Positions 8,903 to 17,090 of a stretch of DNA of 64,000 bases are shown piece after piece (within the stretch, counting starts at the first letter, position 1; each line of letters opens with the position of its first letter). This stretch comes from Methanothrix soehngenii GP6 (GTDB lineage: Archaea; Halobacteriota; Methanosarcinia; Methanotrichales; Methanotrichaceae). The stretch covers positions 2,790,001-2,854,000 of the forward strand of contig NC_015416.1 in assembly GCF_000204415.1 (NCBI RefSeq). Reading direction: 5' to 3'. A model generated the notes under the pieces. The model saw nothing but the letters and a program-made list of their open reading frames with translations, had not been told where the DNA came from and searched no databases. The translations under genes were made by a program, and so were the position numbers.

Positions 8903-10096
8903 GGCCCTGTATCCTGATTCCACTCTACTCTTCCAATGATAAATACCTTTTACCTGTTATCCAATCCTCGTTAATGTCCATCATGATGCAAACCGCCACC
9001 CTCAGAAGCGACTGATCATTTGAATAGGCTCCAGCCACACGACTTCTTCGTTTCAGCTCCTTGTTGATTCTCTCCAGGACGTTAGTTGTTCGGATCCTTT
9101 TCCAGTGCGATCTGGGAAACGATTTATAGTTCCAAAGGTCAAATCGGAAGCTATCAATCGTATCCGCCGACTTTTTGAATCCTTTATCATCAAGAATGAC
9201 AGCCAGCTCCTGCATCTTGAACTCATCTTCAATAGCATCCTTCAGCATGTAGGCGACCTCCTTTTTCTCTTTCTTAGGTATGTTCTTGAGCACAGCACGC
9301 ATAAAGTGAACATTACACATTTGCCAAGATGCTCCAAGAAATGACTTCTGGACGGCTGCTTGTATCCCTTTATGCGCATCAGATATCACCAATTTGACTC
9401 CTTTAAGTCCTCGAGCCTTCAAGCTTTCAAAACAGTTTTCCCAACAGGATTCATCTTCGCTATCATCCACCGTGGCACTGAGGATCTCGCGATATCCATC
9501 ATCATGAATGGCAACGACAACGAGCAATGCCTTATTTACGTATCTGCCATCTGTTCGGACCTTGAAGTAGCTTGCATCCACGAATATGTAGGGGATTGAT
9601 CCTTCGATGGGCCTGTTCAAGAAATCTTTGACCAATTTATCCAGCTTTTTAGCAATTCTTGAGACTTCAGATGCAGATATGTTCTTTAATCCAAACTTCG
9701 AGAATACTTTCTCGACTTTTCTGGTTGATACTCCCTCAAAATAAGATTCTGCTACAGCAACTCTTAATGAGTCTTCCACACGAGAAAATCTCTCGAATAC
9801 TGCGGTTTCGAATGGGAATTCTCGGATTTGAGGTTTATCAAGCTCTATCTCGCCGTAGATGGTCTTTAGTTTTCGCGATCTCGTTCCGTTGCGGTGTGCT
9901 CGTCTCTTGCCAGTCCGTTCATAGGGACGGGCCTGGATTTGATTTTCAGCCTCAAGCTGCATTACCTCATTCAGAAAACCCGCGGTCAGCTTCTTCATGC
10001 CCTCTTTTCGATCGATAAGATAATCATCTGCTATGTCGGATATATTCATGGCTCTGTGTCCCTCCCAAAGTTTCGACGACTTGGGGATACAGGGCC
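8903..10096 (-). mobile_element. IS256-family insertion sequence
   Basis: About 1.2 kb bounded by 12-bp inverted repeats (GGCCCTGTATCC at 8903-8914, GGATACAGGGCC at 10085-10096). It separates two pieces of a tnpB gene. I could not find a convincing target duplication, which may mean that sequence was lost at one side. Confidence 0.8.
8925..10049 (-). CDS. IS256-family (mutator-type) transposase
   Basis: An intact DDE transposase of about 374 residues. The start at 10049 (MNISDIADDYLIDRK) has a GGGAGGG-type ribosome site 10 bases upstream; an ATG at 10112 would lie outside the element. Features: RPYERTGKRRAHRNGTRSR in the N-terminal binding region, IPYIFVDASYFKVR with the first Asp, KLVISDAHKGIQAAV with the second, the CNVHFMRAVLKNIPK C/H signature of the family, and RTTNVLERINKELKRRSR with the catalytic Glu. 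Confidence 0.9.
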   Translation of the reverse strand: MNISDIADDYLIDRKEGMKKLTAGFLNEVMQLEAENQIQARPYERTGKRRAHRNGTRSRKLKTIYGEIELDKPQIREFPFETAVFERFSRVEDSLRVAVAESYFEGVSTRKVEKVFSKFGLKNISASEVSRIAKKLDKLVKDFLNRPIEGSIPYIFVDASYFKVRTDGRYVNKALLVVVAIHDDGYREILSATVDDSEDESCWENCFESLKARGLKGVKLVISDAHKGIQAAVQKSFLGASWQMCNVHFMRAVLKNIPKKEKKEVAYMLKDAIEDEFKMQELAVILDDKGFKKSADTIDSFRFDLWNYKSFPRSHWKRIRTTNVLERINKELKRRSRVAGAYSNDQSLLRVAVCIMMDINEDWITGKRYLSLEE

Positions 10097-10895
10097 AATT
10101 ATAATATCTCATGAAGAAATAACTTGCTGTTATCTCGTGAAGAGCAAGTCAGTTCTTGTTACTGATATTTCTGCAAATTTTACAGCAAAAATGATACGCT
10201 ACCAAAGCGAAGCACCGGAGCAGATACATGTTGATACAGTTCTAGGTGTCGATCTTGGTATAACTGATATAGCTGTGACCTCCGAAGGCCAGAAGTTTGG
10301 CGGAAAGACTATCAAGCTAATCAAGAATCATTATGCGTCTATGCGTGCTGTTCTTCAACAGAAAGCCGTGAAAGGTACAAGGAGTTCAAGGCGAAGATGC
10401 CGAGAGCTTCAGCAACGACTATCAGGCAAAGAAGCACGCTACCAACGGCAGATCAACCACGAAATCAGCAAAGCCATTGTGACCAGAGCCCAGGAGATTC
10501 CTGCAAAGATAGCTCTGGAAGATCTAACCGGAATTAGAGAAGGCGTCAACCAGAAAGCAGGAAAAAACCATAGACGAAGAGTCAATGGTTGGGCCTTCTA
10601 CCAGCTTAAGGAGTTCCTTAGCTATAAGGCTCTCGCGGCGGGTGTTCCTCTGGTTCAGGTGGACCCCGCATGCACCAGCCAGACGTGCCATCAGTGCGGT
10701 GAGCATGGAATCAGGAATGGCAAGAGCTTCAAGTGTCCTGTGTGTGGTTGGTCTGGCGATGCTGATTTCAATGGTGCTAAGAATATAGCTTTCTTGGGCC
10801 GCTATGTAGACCGGCCTGGAGGCTCGGAAGGACTTCCAAGCATCAAGGCAGTCCTTTCAGGGCTACTGAAAGCTCCGGTCTTTAGGCCGGAGTAG
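10097..10895 (+). pseudogene. tnpB: tnpB C-terminal two thirds (second IS605-type remnant)
   Basis: Begins right after the IS256-type element with VLVTDISANFTAKMIRY, then TVLGVDLGITDIAVTSEGQK (first catalytic Asp), LEDLTGIREG (Glu), a C-x2-C...C-x2-C zinc ribbon and GDADFNGAKNI (last Asp). The catalytic set is present, but the N-terminus is lost. A stem-loop (CTCCGG / CCGGAG near 10873-10891) at the stop marks the right end of the element. It overlaps the end of the convergent beta-helix gene. Confidence 0.85.
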
Positions 10896-12198
10896 TTTGC
10901 TCTTCCACGCATTCAACTTCGAGGAATGCAGCACCCGCCTGCAAAACTACCTTTTTTCCAGACCAGACGCAATTCTCTGCGATGATGGTGCTCTGAACGG
11001 GATTTGGATCGGTCGTGCAGAAGCACCCACCAGGTGCTACTAGTCGGCAGTTCTTTGCCTCTACATGGGACCGCCCGACAGCATGGATTCCAAAAAATCC
11101 TTCCAGTTGGCAATCATCGAATAATACCCGGGAGGACTCATAGATATACGTCGCTCCTCCGGTCGAATCGGTCTTTGCCTTGTCATTTTTCAGGACTGAT
11201 CTTCTCACCTGTCCGGTTCCGTCTCTGACCACGAGGCCATAGGCATCAGTCGCTGGTGTGCAATCCATATTTATTTCGCTGAGTGTGAAGTCGTTCACCT
11301 GCCAGACGGTTATCTGGCTATCGGTTTGGAACTTGGTTGCTGAGACCTGATCCTTTGATCTACTCTTCCAGTCGTTATTTCCATGCAGGCACAGCCCCTC
11401 TCTGCAATGCCAGGCTGCACAATCCAAAACATGGCTATTATGGCAGGTATCCAGCATGAAGCCTTCCGCTCCGCAGTTTTGGGCTACCACACTGAAAACC
11501 ACCGCATCCCTCTCTCTGCCTGATCCATTATTTCCCAAATAGATACCTGAGCCATGCGAATTCACTAACTTGAGGCGATAGTATTTTCCATTGCTTCGCT
11601 TAGAGCCCGCCAAGATTAGGGCCTCTCCATCTTGTGGTTGGTCATCTTTTTGTTGCGCCCGGTTGCCGTCCAAAGTCAAATTGGCAACTGTAAAATCGCT
11701 ATAACCTGGGGAAAGTGGCCCACTCCCCCTGATGATCATCATGGCAACGAGCCGCGAAAGATTGCGTTGATTCGGGGCTAGCTGGATGATAGTCTCATCC
11801 ACTCCCGCGCCGTAGATGTGCATGGATTTGTCAATTACAGGGATGCAGCAATAGAGAATGTTGCTTCCATTGGGATATAGCGGGACGGCATAGGGCGCAG
11901 ATAGGACGTAAAGGCCCTTGCCAATGTTCAAGCTGCCGCCATCAGGGACGGCATCGATGGCTGCTTTAAATAGACCCGATGCATCGGATTTGATGGAGGA
12001 AGTGGCTATCTGCCTGCCGTCGGCAGTTTCGGCGATGATGGATTGGCCTTGCTGGAAAACATATACATCTGAATTCTCAGTTTCTGGAAATTCAATAACG
12101 GGCATTCGACTGTCCAGCGTTTCGTTATACCGGAAATCCAGTCCCGAAGCACTATTGACCAGTGCAGCGAAAAGGATTAATCCAATTATTCGCTCCAT
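10882..12198 (-). CDS. Secreted right-handed beta-helix protein, 3' end altered by IS
   Basis: A predicted exported protein of about 438 residues. The start at 12198 (MERIIGLILFAALVNSASGL) gives a signal peptide and has a GGGATGG ribosome site; the longer reading from 12264 adds a charged leader. The body has beta-helix rungs (FTVANLTLDGNRAQQ, LKLVNSHGSGIYLGNNGSG, CGAEGFMLDTCHNSHVLDCA, YIYESSRVLFDDCQLEG) as in pectate lyase-like and surface adhesin proteins. The last residues (TTPA) and the stop come from the tnpB element end, so the native C-terminus has been cut off. Substrate unknown. Confidence 0.75.
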   Translation of the reverse strand: MERIIGLILFAALVNSASGLDFRYNETLDSRMPVIEFPETENSDVYVFQQGQSIIAETADGRQIATSSIKSDASGLFKAAIDAVPDGGSLNIGKGLYVLSAPYAVPLYPNGSNILYCCIPVIDKSMHIYGAGVDETIIQLAPNQRNLSRLVAMMIIRGSGPLSPGYSDFTVANLTLDGNRAQQKDDQPQDGEALILAGSKRSNGKYYRLKLVNSHGSGIYLGNNGSGRERDAVVFSVVAQNCGAEGFMLDTCHNSHVLDCAAWHCREGLCLHGNNDWKSRSKDQVSATKFQTDSQITVWQVNDFTLSEINMDCTPATDAYGLVVRDGTGQVRRSVLKNDKAKTDSTGGATYIYESSRVLFDDCQLEGFFGIHAVGRSHVEAKNCRLVAPGGCFCTTDPNPVQSTIIAENCVWSGKKVVLQAGAAFLEVECVEEQTTPA

Positions 12199-12285
12199 TT
12201 CTAATCCATCCCGTTGCTTCTTTGGTTCGAGCCATGGCTCGCGAGATAGACTAGCAGGACACACTAGTTATAAATATTGTTATTC

Positions 12286-13039
12286 GGGACGTTGTTGTTA
12301 TAGTCAAGAGAGAAGGCGAGAGATGGTTTGCCATAGTCCAGGCCAATCAAGAACCATAATTCTCAGTGTCTTTTGTGCCTTCTGTGGTGAACCGCTATGC
12401 TCTGACCCAACCACAGAGGCACAGAGGAACAAAAGGCCATATTCTCTGCCTGGACTCACCCACATAATTCAGCGAAGAGCCAATAATTATAAGTCCCTCA
12501 AGGATAAAATCGCTAAGCTACATAAGAGAATCAACTGCCAACGAGATGATTTCCTGTATAAGTTATCTCGGACCTATGTCAATAAATTTTATATCATCTG
12601 TGTTGAGGATCTTGATATCAAAGGTCTAAAAGAGAAAGGCCATAATAATGGCATGCATCGCAGCATCCATGATGCATCCTGGTCAAAGTTCATATTTATG
12701 CTTTTCTCCTGGACTTCGTCCAGGGGAGCAGCTGACGGAGTCCGCTGCACGTACAAGGCTCAAAGTGCTGATCGAAAGTTGATAAAAGTAGATCACAGAG
12801 ATACAACTCAAAGGTGTTCTGCTTGTGGAAGCATCGTAAAGAAAGATCTGTCGGTACGAGTGCATGAGTGCCCCTATTGCGGATTCTCATGTGATCGAGA
12901 CTACGATGCTTCCAGGAACATACTCATCACAGGGATGGAACAGCCCCTAGCGCCCATAGAGCCAAAACCGCTACATCACATATCAGTGATGCAAGTTTTG
13001 GCGATGACGTGGGAAGCCGCGCCCTTCAGGACGCGGTAG
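12286..13039 (+). pseudogene. tnpB: Third tnpB remnant, split by MITE copy B
   Basis: Upstream piece DVVVIVKREGERWFAIVQAN is the strand region before the RuvC-like core. A palindromic element (12358-12481) follows. Then NNYKSLKDKIAKLHKRINCQ, ICVEDLDIKGL (catalytic Glu region), a C-x2-C...C-x2-C zinc ribbon and CDRDYDASRNI (last Asp). The GVD core segment is missing. An odd stretch (FSWTSSRGAADGVRCTYK, from about 12702) interrupts the conserved helix before the zinc ribbon and is made of small palindromes. A hairpin (CCGCG / CGCGG near 13017-13036) marks the right end. Confidence 0.8.
12358..12481. repeat. Palindromic MITE-like element, copy B (one end lost)
   Basis: Inverted relative to copy A. 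The complete end, GGCTCTTCGCTGAATTATG on the minus strand, is at 12463-12481, identical to copy A over 19 bases. The central hairpin and its loop (TTGGGTCAGAGCAT.GCGGTTCA) are conserved. The other terminus is missing. It sits inside a tnpB remnant, like copy A inside tnpA. Confidence 0.82.
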
Positions 13040-13057
13040 TTCACTATTTATTTTCGG

Positions 13058-13285
13058 TTAGACCTTATGGCCGATGGCAAATCGCCTCATCACCTTATCG
13101 ATCTGGATCCGGGCGTCGTCGCCTACTTTGGTGTCGGCCACGAAGATCACAAATCCCTCCACCCTGGCAATGCCGTCGCCTTCGCGAGCAATGTCCTCAA
13201 TATGGACATCATACTCTCCCCCAACCTCTACTGGGGCTGGTGCGCTCAAAGAGGACCTATCTGTATCATAACCTGTCAATTGCAT
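13058..13285 (-). CDS. Single-domain TRAM protein (copy 1)
   Basis: A small basic RNA-binding protein of 75 residues made of one TRAM domain: VGGEYDVHIEDIAREGDGIARVEGFVIFV then KVGDDARIQIDKVMRRFA. In archaea stand-alone TRAM proteins act as nucleic-acid chaperones (for example in cold response). The start at 13285 is chosen because AGGAT lies just upstream; GTG and TTG codons directly before it are alternatives. It forms a tandem pair with the next TRAM gene on the same strand, 24 bases away. Confidence 0.88.
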   Translation of the reverse strand: MQLTGYDTDRSSLSAPAPVEVGGEYDVHIEDIAREGDGIARVEGFVIFVADTKVGDDARIQIDKVMRRFAIGHKV

Positions 13286-13309
13286 CACCAATCCTACTAG
13301 AAAAGCAAT

Positions 13310-13597
13310 TCAGACCTTATGTCCGATGGCAAATCGCCTCATCACCTTATCGATCTGGACCCGGGCATCGTCGCCGACATTGGTATCAGCCACGAAGATC
13401 ACAAATCCATCTACTCTGGCAATGCCGTCGCCCTCACGGGCAATGTCCTCGATCTTGACATCGTACTCTCCTCCCACTGCAACCGGTACAGCTGGAGCGG
13501 ATCCGCCATTGGAAGATCCCGTTTCACCTCTGAACAAGCTTTCACCGTCCTTCGCGAAAACCAGAAAACAGTTTTGCGCTGGTCTTGGCCTCGACAT
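13310..13597 (-). CDS. Single-domain TRAM protein (copy 2)
   Basis: 95 residues. A variable N-terminal tail of about 40 residues (MSRPRPAQNCFLVFAK...) precedes a TRAM domain (VGGEYDVKIEDIAREGDGIARVDGF...KVMRRFAIGHKV) nearly identical to copy 1. The DNA is also alike over the domain, so this is a tandem duplication. It is upstream of copy 1 on the same strand and probably co-transcribed. Role inferred as RNA chaperone. Confidence 0.88.
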   Translation of the reverse strand: MSRPRPAQNCFLVFAKDGESLFRGETGSSNGGSAPAVPVAVGGEYDVKIEDIAREGDGIARVDGFVIFVADTNVGDDARVQIDKVMRRFAIGHKV

Positions 13598-13665
13598 CTG
13601 ACTATTAAATTCTTTTGCTCAATTAGGCCAATTTATTTCTGCTAGAATGCTAGTCTTTCTGAAAT

Positions 13666-14571
13666 ATGGAATGGCTGGAGAGATACAGGGATTTGATACC
13701 GGACTTCGATGGTTTCCGGGCGGTGCAGAGCCAGGCGCTTCCCAGCTCCTGCCGGATCAATACCCTGAAGATCGAGAGATGTGCCCTGCTGGACAGATTT
13801 GCTGAGAATGGGATCGATTATCAGAGCTTCAACTGGTATCCTCTGGGCCTGAAGCTGGATATGGAGAGCCCGGGAAAGCTTGTCGAGAACCTCTCGGGCT
13901 TCATCCATATTCAAGAGGAGTTATCCATGGTCCCGCCCCTGGTTCTCGATCCCCAGCCAGGCGAGCTGGTCCTTGACCTGTGCGCCTCTCCCGGCAGCAA
14001 GACCTGCCAGATCTCTCAGATGATGAAAAACCTTGGAAGGGTGATCGCCAACGAGCCATCGCTGGCCAGAATCGCTCCATTGCGCTCGAACTGCGAACGG
14101 CTGGGGGTCATGAACGTCGCTATCACCCGTTATGATGGCCGCAGATTTCCCTCTCGCCCCGTTCAATTTGACCGGGTCCTGGTGGATGCCCCTTGTTCCA
14201 GCGAGGGCCGGGAGAGGAGAGGGCCGGGGGTCTTGTGCAAGAGCAGCAGCAAGAGGTCGATGGACCTGCACAGGCTCCAGGCCGACCTACTCCGGAACGC
14301 CATCAGGCTGACCAAGCCTGGAGGCATAGTGGTCTACTCCACCTGCACCTATGCTCCGGAGGAGAACGAGCTAGTGATAGAAAGCGTCCTCGAAACGGCC
14401 AGGTTGGAGAGGATATCGATTCCGGGTTTATTGGCCTGCCCGGGAATAACTGAATGGGGCGGCATTAACTTGAACCATGAGGTCGAGAAGACAGCCCGTT
14501 ATTACCCCCATCTCAATGATACAGGAGGATTCTTTGTCGCCAAGCTCATCAAGAGCCAGGAATATATTTGA
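13666..14571 (+). CDS. NOL1/NOP2/Sun-family tRNA or rRNA m5C methyltransferase
   Basis: A Rossmann-fold methyltransferase of 301 residues. DLCASPGSKTCQISQMM is the SAM-binding motif I. VDAPCSSEG holds the release Cys of motif IV and VYSTCTYAPEENE the catalytic Cys of motif VI. The N-terminal part (about 1-90) matches the RNA-binding region of archaeal members. It forms C5-methylcytosine in tRNA or rRNA; the exact target cannot be read from sequence. The next gene overlaps its end by 38 bases and encodes a likely RNA-binding partner. Confidence 0.9.
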   Translation: MEWLERYRDLIPDFDGFRAVQSQALPSSCRINTLKIERCALLDRFAENGIDYQSFNWYPLGLKLDMESPGKLVENLSGFIHIQEELSMVPPLVLDPQPGELVLDLCASPGSKTCQISQMMKNLGRVIANEPSLARIAPLRSNCERLGVMNVAITRYDGRRFPSRPVQFDRVLVDAPCSSEGRERRGPGVLCKSSSKRSMDLHRLQADLLRNAIRLTKPGGIVVYSTCTYAPEENELVIESVLETARLERISIPGLLACPGITEWGGINLNHEVEKTARYYPHLNDTGGFFVAKLIKSQEYI

Positions 14572-15070
14572 GCCCCTGGATACGTCATTCGTGGCGGACC
14601 TTTGGGGGGAACGGTTTGGTATCCCCCCATCTGCCTTCGCGGGCTTTATCTTTTTTCGAAAGGCGAATAGCGTCTGGGCGGCCAACGAGGCCATCCTCCC
14701 CAGGCTCAGTTATGAGGCCATCGGAATGCGCATCATGAACCTGAAAGACCGGCCCTGGAAGCCGACTACCAGCGCCCTGCAGGTCTTCGGCCGGCATGCC
14801 ACAAGGAACCTCATCCACCTGGATTCAGCGAATTCCAGAAGCTTCATGGAGGGCAAGACCCTGGCCATTGAATCGGACTCGGAATCCGGCTATGTGGTAG
14901 TATTTTATAGAGGAGAGGTGCTTGGATGCGGTCTGTACTCGCATGGAAAGCTGGTATCTCAGATTCCAAAAGAGCGGAGGATGGCGAGCTCTAAGAATGG
15001 CGCAGAAGAGAGCGCGGATCAGAACGCAAAAGATGAAGTGGCCAGTGAGATGCCGATCGATATGCGATAA
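14534..15070 (+). CDS. PUA-like RNA-binding protein, partner of the methyltransferase
   Basis: About 178 residues. The first 115 (FVADLWGERFGIPPSAFAGF then RNLIHLDSANSRSFMEGKTL and VVVFYRGEVLGCGLYSHGKL) resemble the small PUA-like domain found at the C-terminus of RsmF/NOP2-type enzymes or beside them in archaea. The tail is charged and probably disordered. I choose the TTG at 14534: AGGAGG at 14523-14528 lies five bases before it, inside the preceding gene. An ATG at 14516 is an alternative without a ribosome site. Likely helps the methyltransferase bind RNA; this is inferred from context. Confidence 0.7.
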   Translation: MSPSSSRARNIFEPLDTSFVADLWGERFGIPPSAFAGFIFFRKANSVWAANEAILPRLSYEAIGMRIMNLKDRPWKPTTSALQVFGRHATRNLIHLDSANSRSFMEGKTLAIESDSESGYVVVFYRGEVLGCGLYSHGKLVSQIPKERRMASSKNGAEESADQNAKDEVASEMPIDMR

Positions 15071-15131
15071 TTCCATATAGATCGCCATGCAGTTCCGTAC
15101 TGATATTAACACCAGGGAAGTGTGAGAATCG

Positions 15132-16193
15132 TTGACCGTCTCAGATCTCTCGGAGATGGAAAGAGCCTGCCTCTCTCCAAAAAGCCCCAGCAATGATCAT
15201 GATCTGCTGATGAGGCTCTGGTTCGAGCCTCTTAAGCTTTACCGCCTGGCCAATCTATTGCGTCAGAAGAGCGGCAAGGACGAGGTCACTTTTATAATAA
15301 ACCGGAACATCAACTTCACTAACTATTGCATAGGAAGCTGCAAATTCTGCTCTTTTAAGCATAGCAAGAGATACCGCCTTTCAACTGAGGAGATCCTCAG
15401 CCGGGCGAGGGAGGCAGAGGAGCGGGGAGCTACAGAGATCTGCCTGCAGGGAGGACTCTCGCCCGGCATGCTCCTGGAGGACTACTGCGGCATCCTGGAG
15501 ATCATCCACCGCAGCCATCCCCGGTTGCATCTTCATGCCTACTCTCCCATGGAGGTGCTGCATATGTCTCGCAACTCCAATGTGCCGGTGAAAGACTGCC
15601 TGAAGGAGCTGAAGAGGAGTGGTCTGGGGTCAATGCCCGGTACCGCAGCTGAGATCCTGGTCGATTCCGTTCGCCAGAAGATCTGCCCAGAGAAGCTGAA
15701 TGCAGGGCAGTGGAAGGAGATCATAGTGGCCGCTCATCATCTTAAGATCCCCTCCACCTCCACCATTCTCTTCGGCCATGTGGAGAGCATGGAAGATCGG
15801 CTGGAGCACCTGGAGATACTGAAAGGAATTCAAAATGAGACAGGAGGGTTCACTGAGCTGGTCCTTCTCCCTTTCATCCCGGAGAATAATCTGCTGGGAA
15901 GGACTGTTGCCGGGCCAGATCTCCTCGATCGGCTGAAGATGCATGCCCTGGCCAGGGTCGCCCTCTATCCCGCCGTCACCAACATCCAGGCTAGCTGGAC
16001 CAAACTGGGGCGGGATGCGGCAAAAGCTGCCATCATGTGGGGGGCAAACGACCTGGGGGGAACGCTTATGGACGAGAGAATCGCCCGCAACTCCAAGGAG
16101 GAGCCAGGAATCTCGGCGGAGGAGATCAAAGAGCTGATCGAGAGCTGTGGACGAAAAGCTGTGCAGAGGACCACTCTGTATGAGCTGATTTGA
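15132..16193 (+). CDS. cofH: CofH, FO synthase subunit 2 (coenzyme F420)
   Basis: A radical SAM enzyme of 353 residues. It joins tyrosine-derived 4-hydroxybenzyl to 5-amino-6-ribitylaminouracil on the way to FO, the F420 chromophore. FTNYCIGSCKFCSF carries the C-x3-C-x2-C cluster ligands. CofH-type motifs are LHAYSPMEV, GLGSMPGTAAEILVD and NIQASWTKLG. The start is a TTG (15132) behind AGGGAAG. cofG is not in the window. F420 is essential to methanogens, which supports the organism assignment. Confidence 0.93.
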   Translation: MTVSDLSEMERACLSPKSPSNDHDLLMRLWFEPLKLYRLANLLRQKSGKDEVTFIINRNINFTNYCIGSCKFCSFKHSKRYRLSTEEILSRAREAEERGATEICLQGGLSPGMLLEDYCGILEIIHRSHPRLHLHAYSPMEVLHMSRNSNVPVKDCLKELKRSGLGSMPGTAAEILVDSVRQKICPEKLNAGQWKEIIVAAHHLKIPSTSTILFGHVESMEDRLEHLEILKGIQNETGGFTELVLLPFIPENNLLGRTVAGPDLLDRLKMHALARVALYPAVTNIQASWTKLGRDAAKAAIMWGANDLGGTLMDERIARNSKEEPGISAEEIKELIESCGRKAVQRTTLYELI

Positions 16194-16244
16194 CATCCGA
16201 TAAAGCTGGCAGGCTTCGAATGGTGGTGGAGAAAAAACGCTCCA

Positions 16245-17090
16245 TCAATCTGCCCGACTCCTGGCCGCCTTCTGCACGCTCTGGTCGGGATCTGTGGCCA
16301 ATCTCTCGAGCGTCTCAGCCAGTGTATTGGGATTTTTTGCCACCGCTTCCCTCACCATCCAGGACCAGTGGCTCGCGAGCTCATCCAGGAGCTTTCCATC
16401 AAGCTTGGGATTGCGGGCTGTTGCCTCTCTGATCTCCCAGCTCCTGTCCCTGGCAAGAGTGACCAGCGACTCTGCGGGAGTGCGGGGATTGAGGGCGGCA
16501 GTCGCTCTCACGTCTATGATCCTGTCCAAAGCTAGGTAGGCCAGTAGCTCTTCTGGTGTGGAAGGATTTCGGGCGATATTGTTTCTCACCAGCCAGCTCA
16601 CATCCTTGACCATCCTCTTCATCAGCTCAGCCGTGAGCAGAGGATTGGATGCCGCGCAAGCCCGGACATGCTCATCAGAGTCGCGGGCGAGGAATTCCAG
16701 GGTCTGGGGGTTGATATTGGGGCTTTTTGCCACTGCCTCCTTTACAAGATAGCGATTCTTCTGCAGAGTGGAGTCGTAGTCGGTCATCTCGTCACCGGCC
16801 AGAGACTCCAGCATCTCGCTTGTGGCCTGGCGGTTCAGGGCCACAGCCGCTCTCACAAATCCCGAGCTGTCCTCTGCCAGCTGGGCCAGGTTCGAGGACG
16901 GGGTGCAGGCATTGCCCGCTACTGCCTCTCTCACCCACTGGACCTGGTCCCGGGCGAGATAGCTCAGGATATCCTCAGAGGTATCGGAATTCCAGGCCAG
17001 CTTTCGTCTCACATGCCAGTCCCAGGAGCGAGAGAGCTCTTCTGGATCTTCTTTTAGATCTAGATTGTTTTCGTCTTTCTCAGATAGCAT
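16245..17090 (-). CDS. Leucine-rich repeat variant (LRV) protein
   Basis: 281 residues, nearly all tandem helical repeats of 24 residues: a pattern like LARD-x4-VR-x-AVA-x-NP-x-TP-x-E-x-L. At least nine repeats can be counted from about residue 30 to the end. LRV or HEAT-like arrays are scaffolds for protein binding; no catalytic motif is present. It starts inside the last codons of the Vms1-like gene (11-base overlap), so the two are translated from one transcript, and a role with that factor is plausible but not shown. Confidence 0.82.
   Translation of the reverse strand: MLSEKDENNLDLKEDPEELSRSWDWHVRRKLAWNSDTSEDILSYLARDQVQWVREAVAGNACTPSSNLAQLAEDSSGFVRAAVALNRQATSEMLESLAGDEMTDYDSTLQKNRYLVKEAVAKSPNINPQTLEFLARDSDEHVRACAASNPLLTAELMKRMVKDVSWLVRNNIARNPSTPEELLAYLALDRIIDVRATAALNPRTPAESLVTLARDRSWEIREATARNPKLDGKLLDELASHWSWMVREAVAKNPNTLAETLERLATDPDQSVQKAARSRAD

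Noticed and set aside
9894-10096. N-terminal part of a 333-residue plus-strand frame
   Set aside because: This stretch is the reverse of the IS256-type transposase start. Only the part after 10097 matches TnpB.
11918-12285. 5' part of a long plus-strand frame leading into tnpB
   Set aside because: It is antisense to the beta-helix gene; TnpB similarity begins only near 12286.
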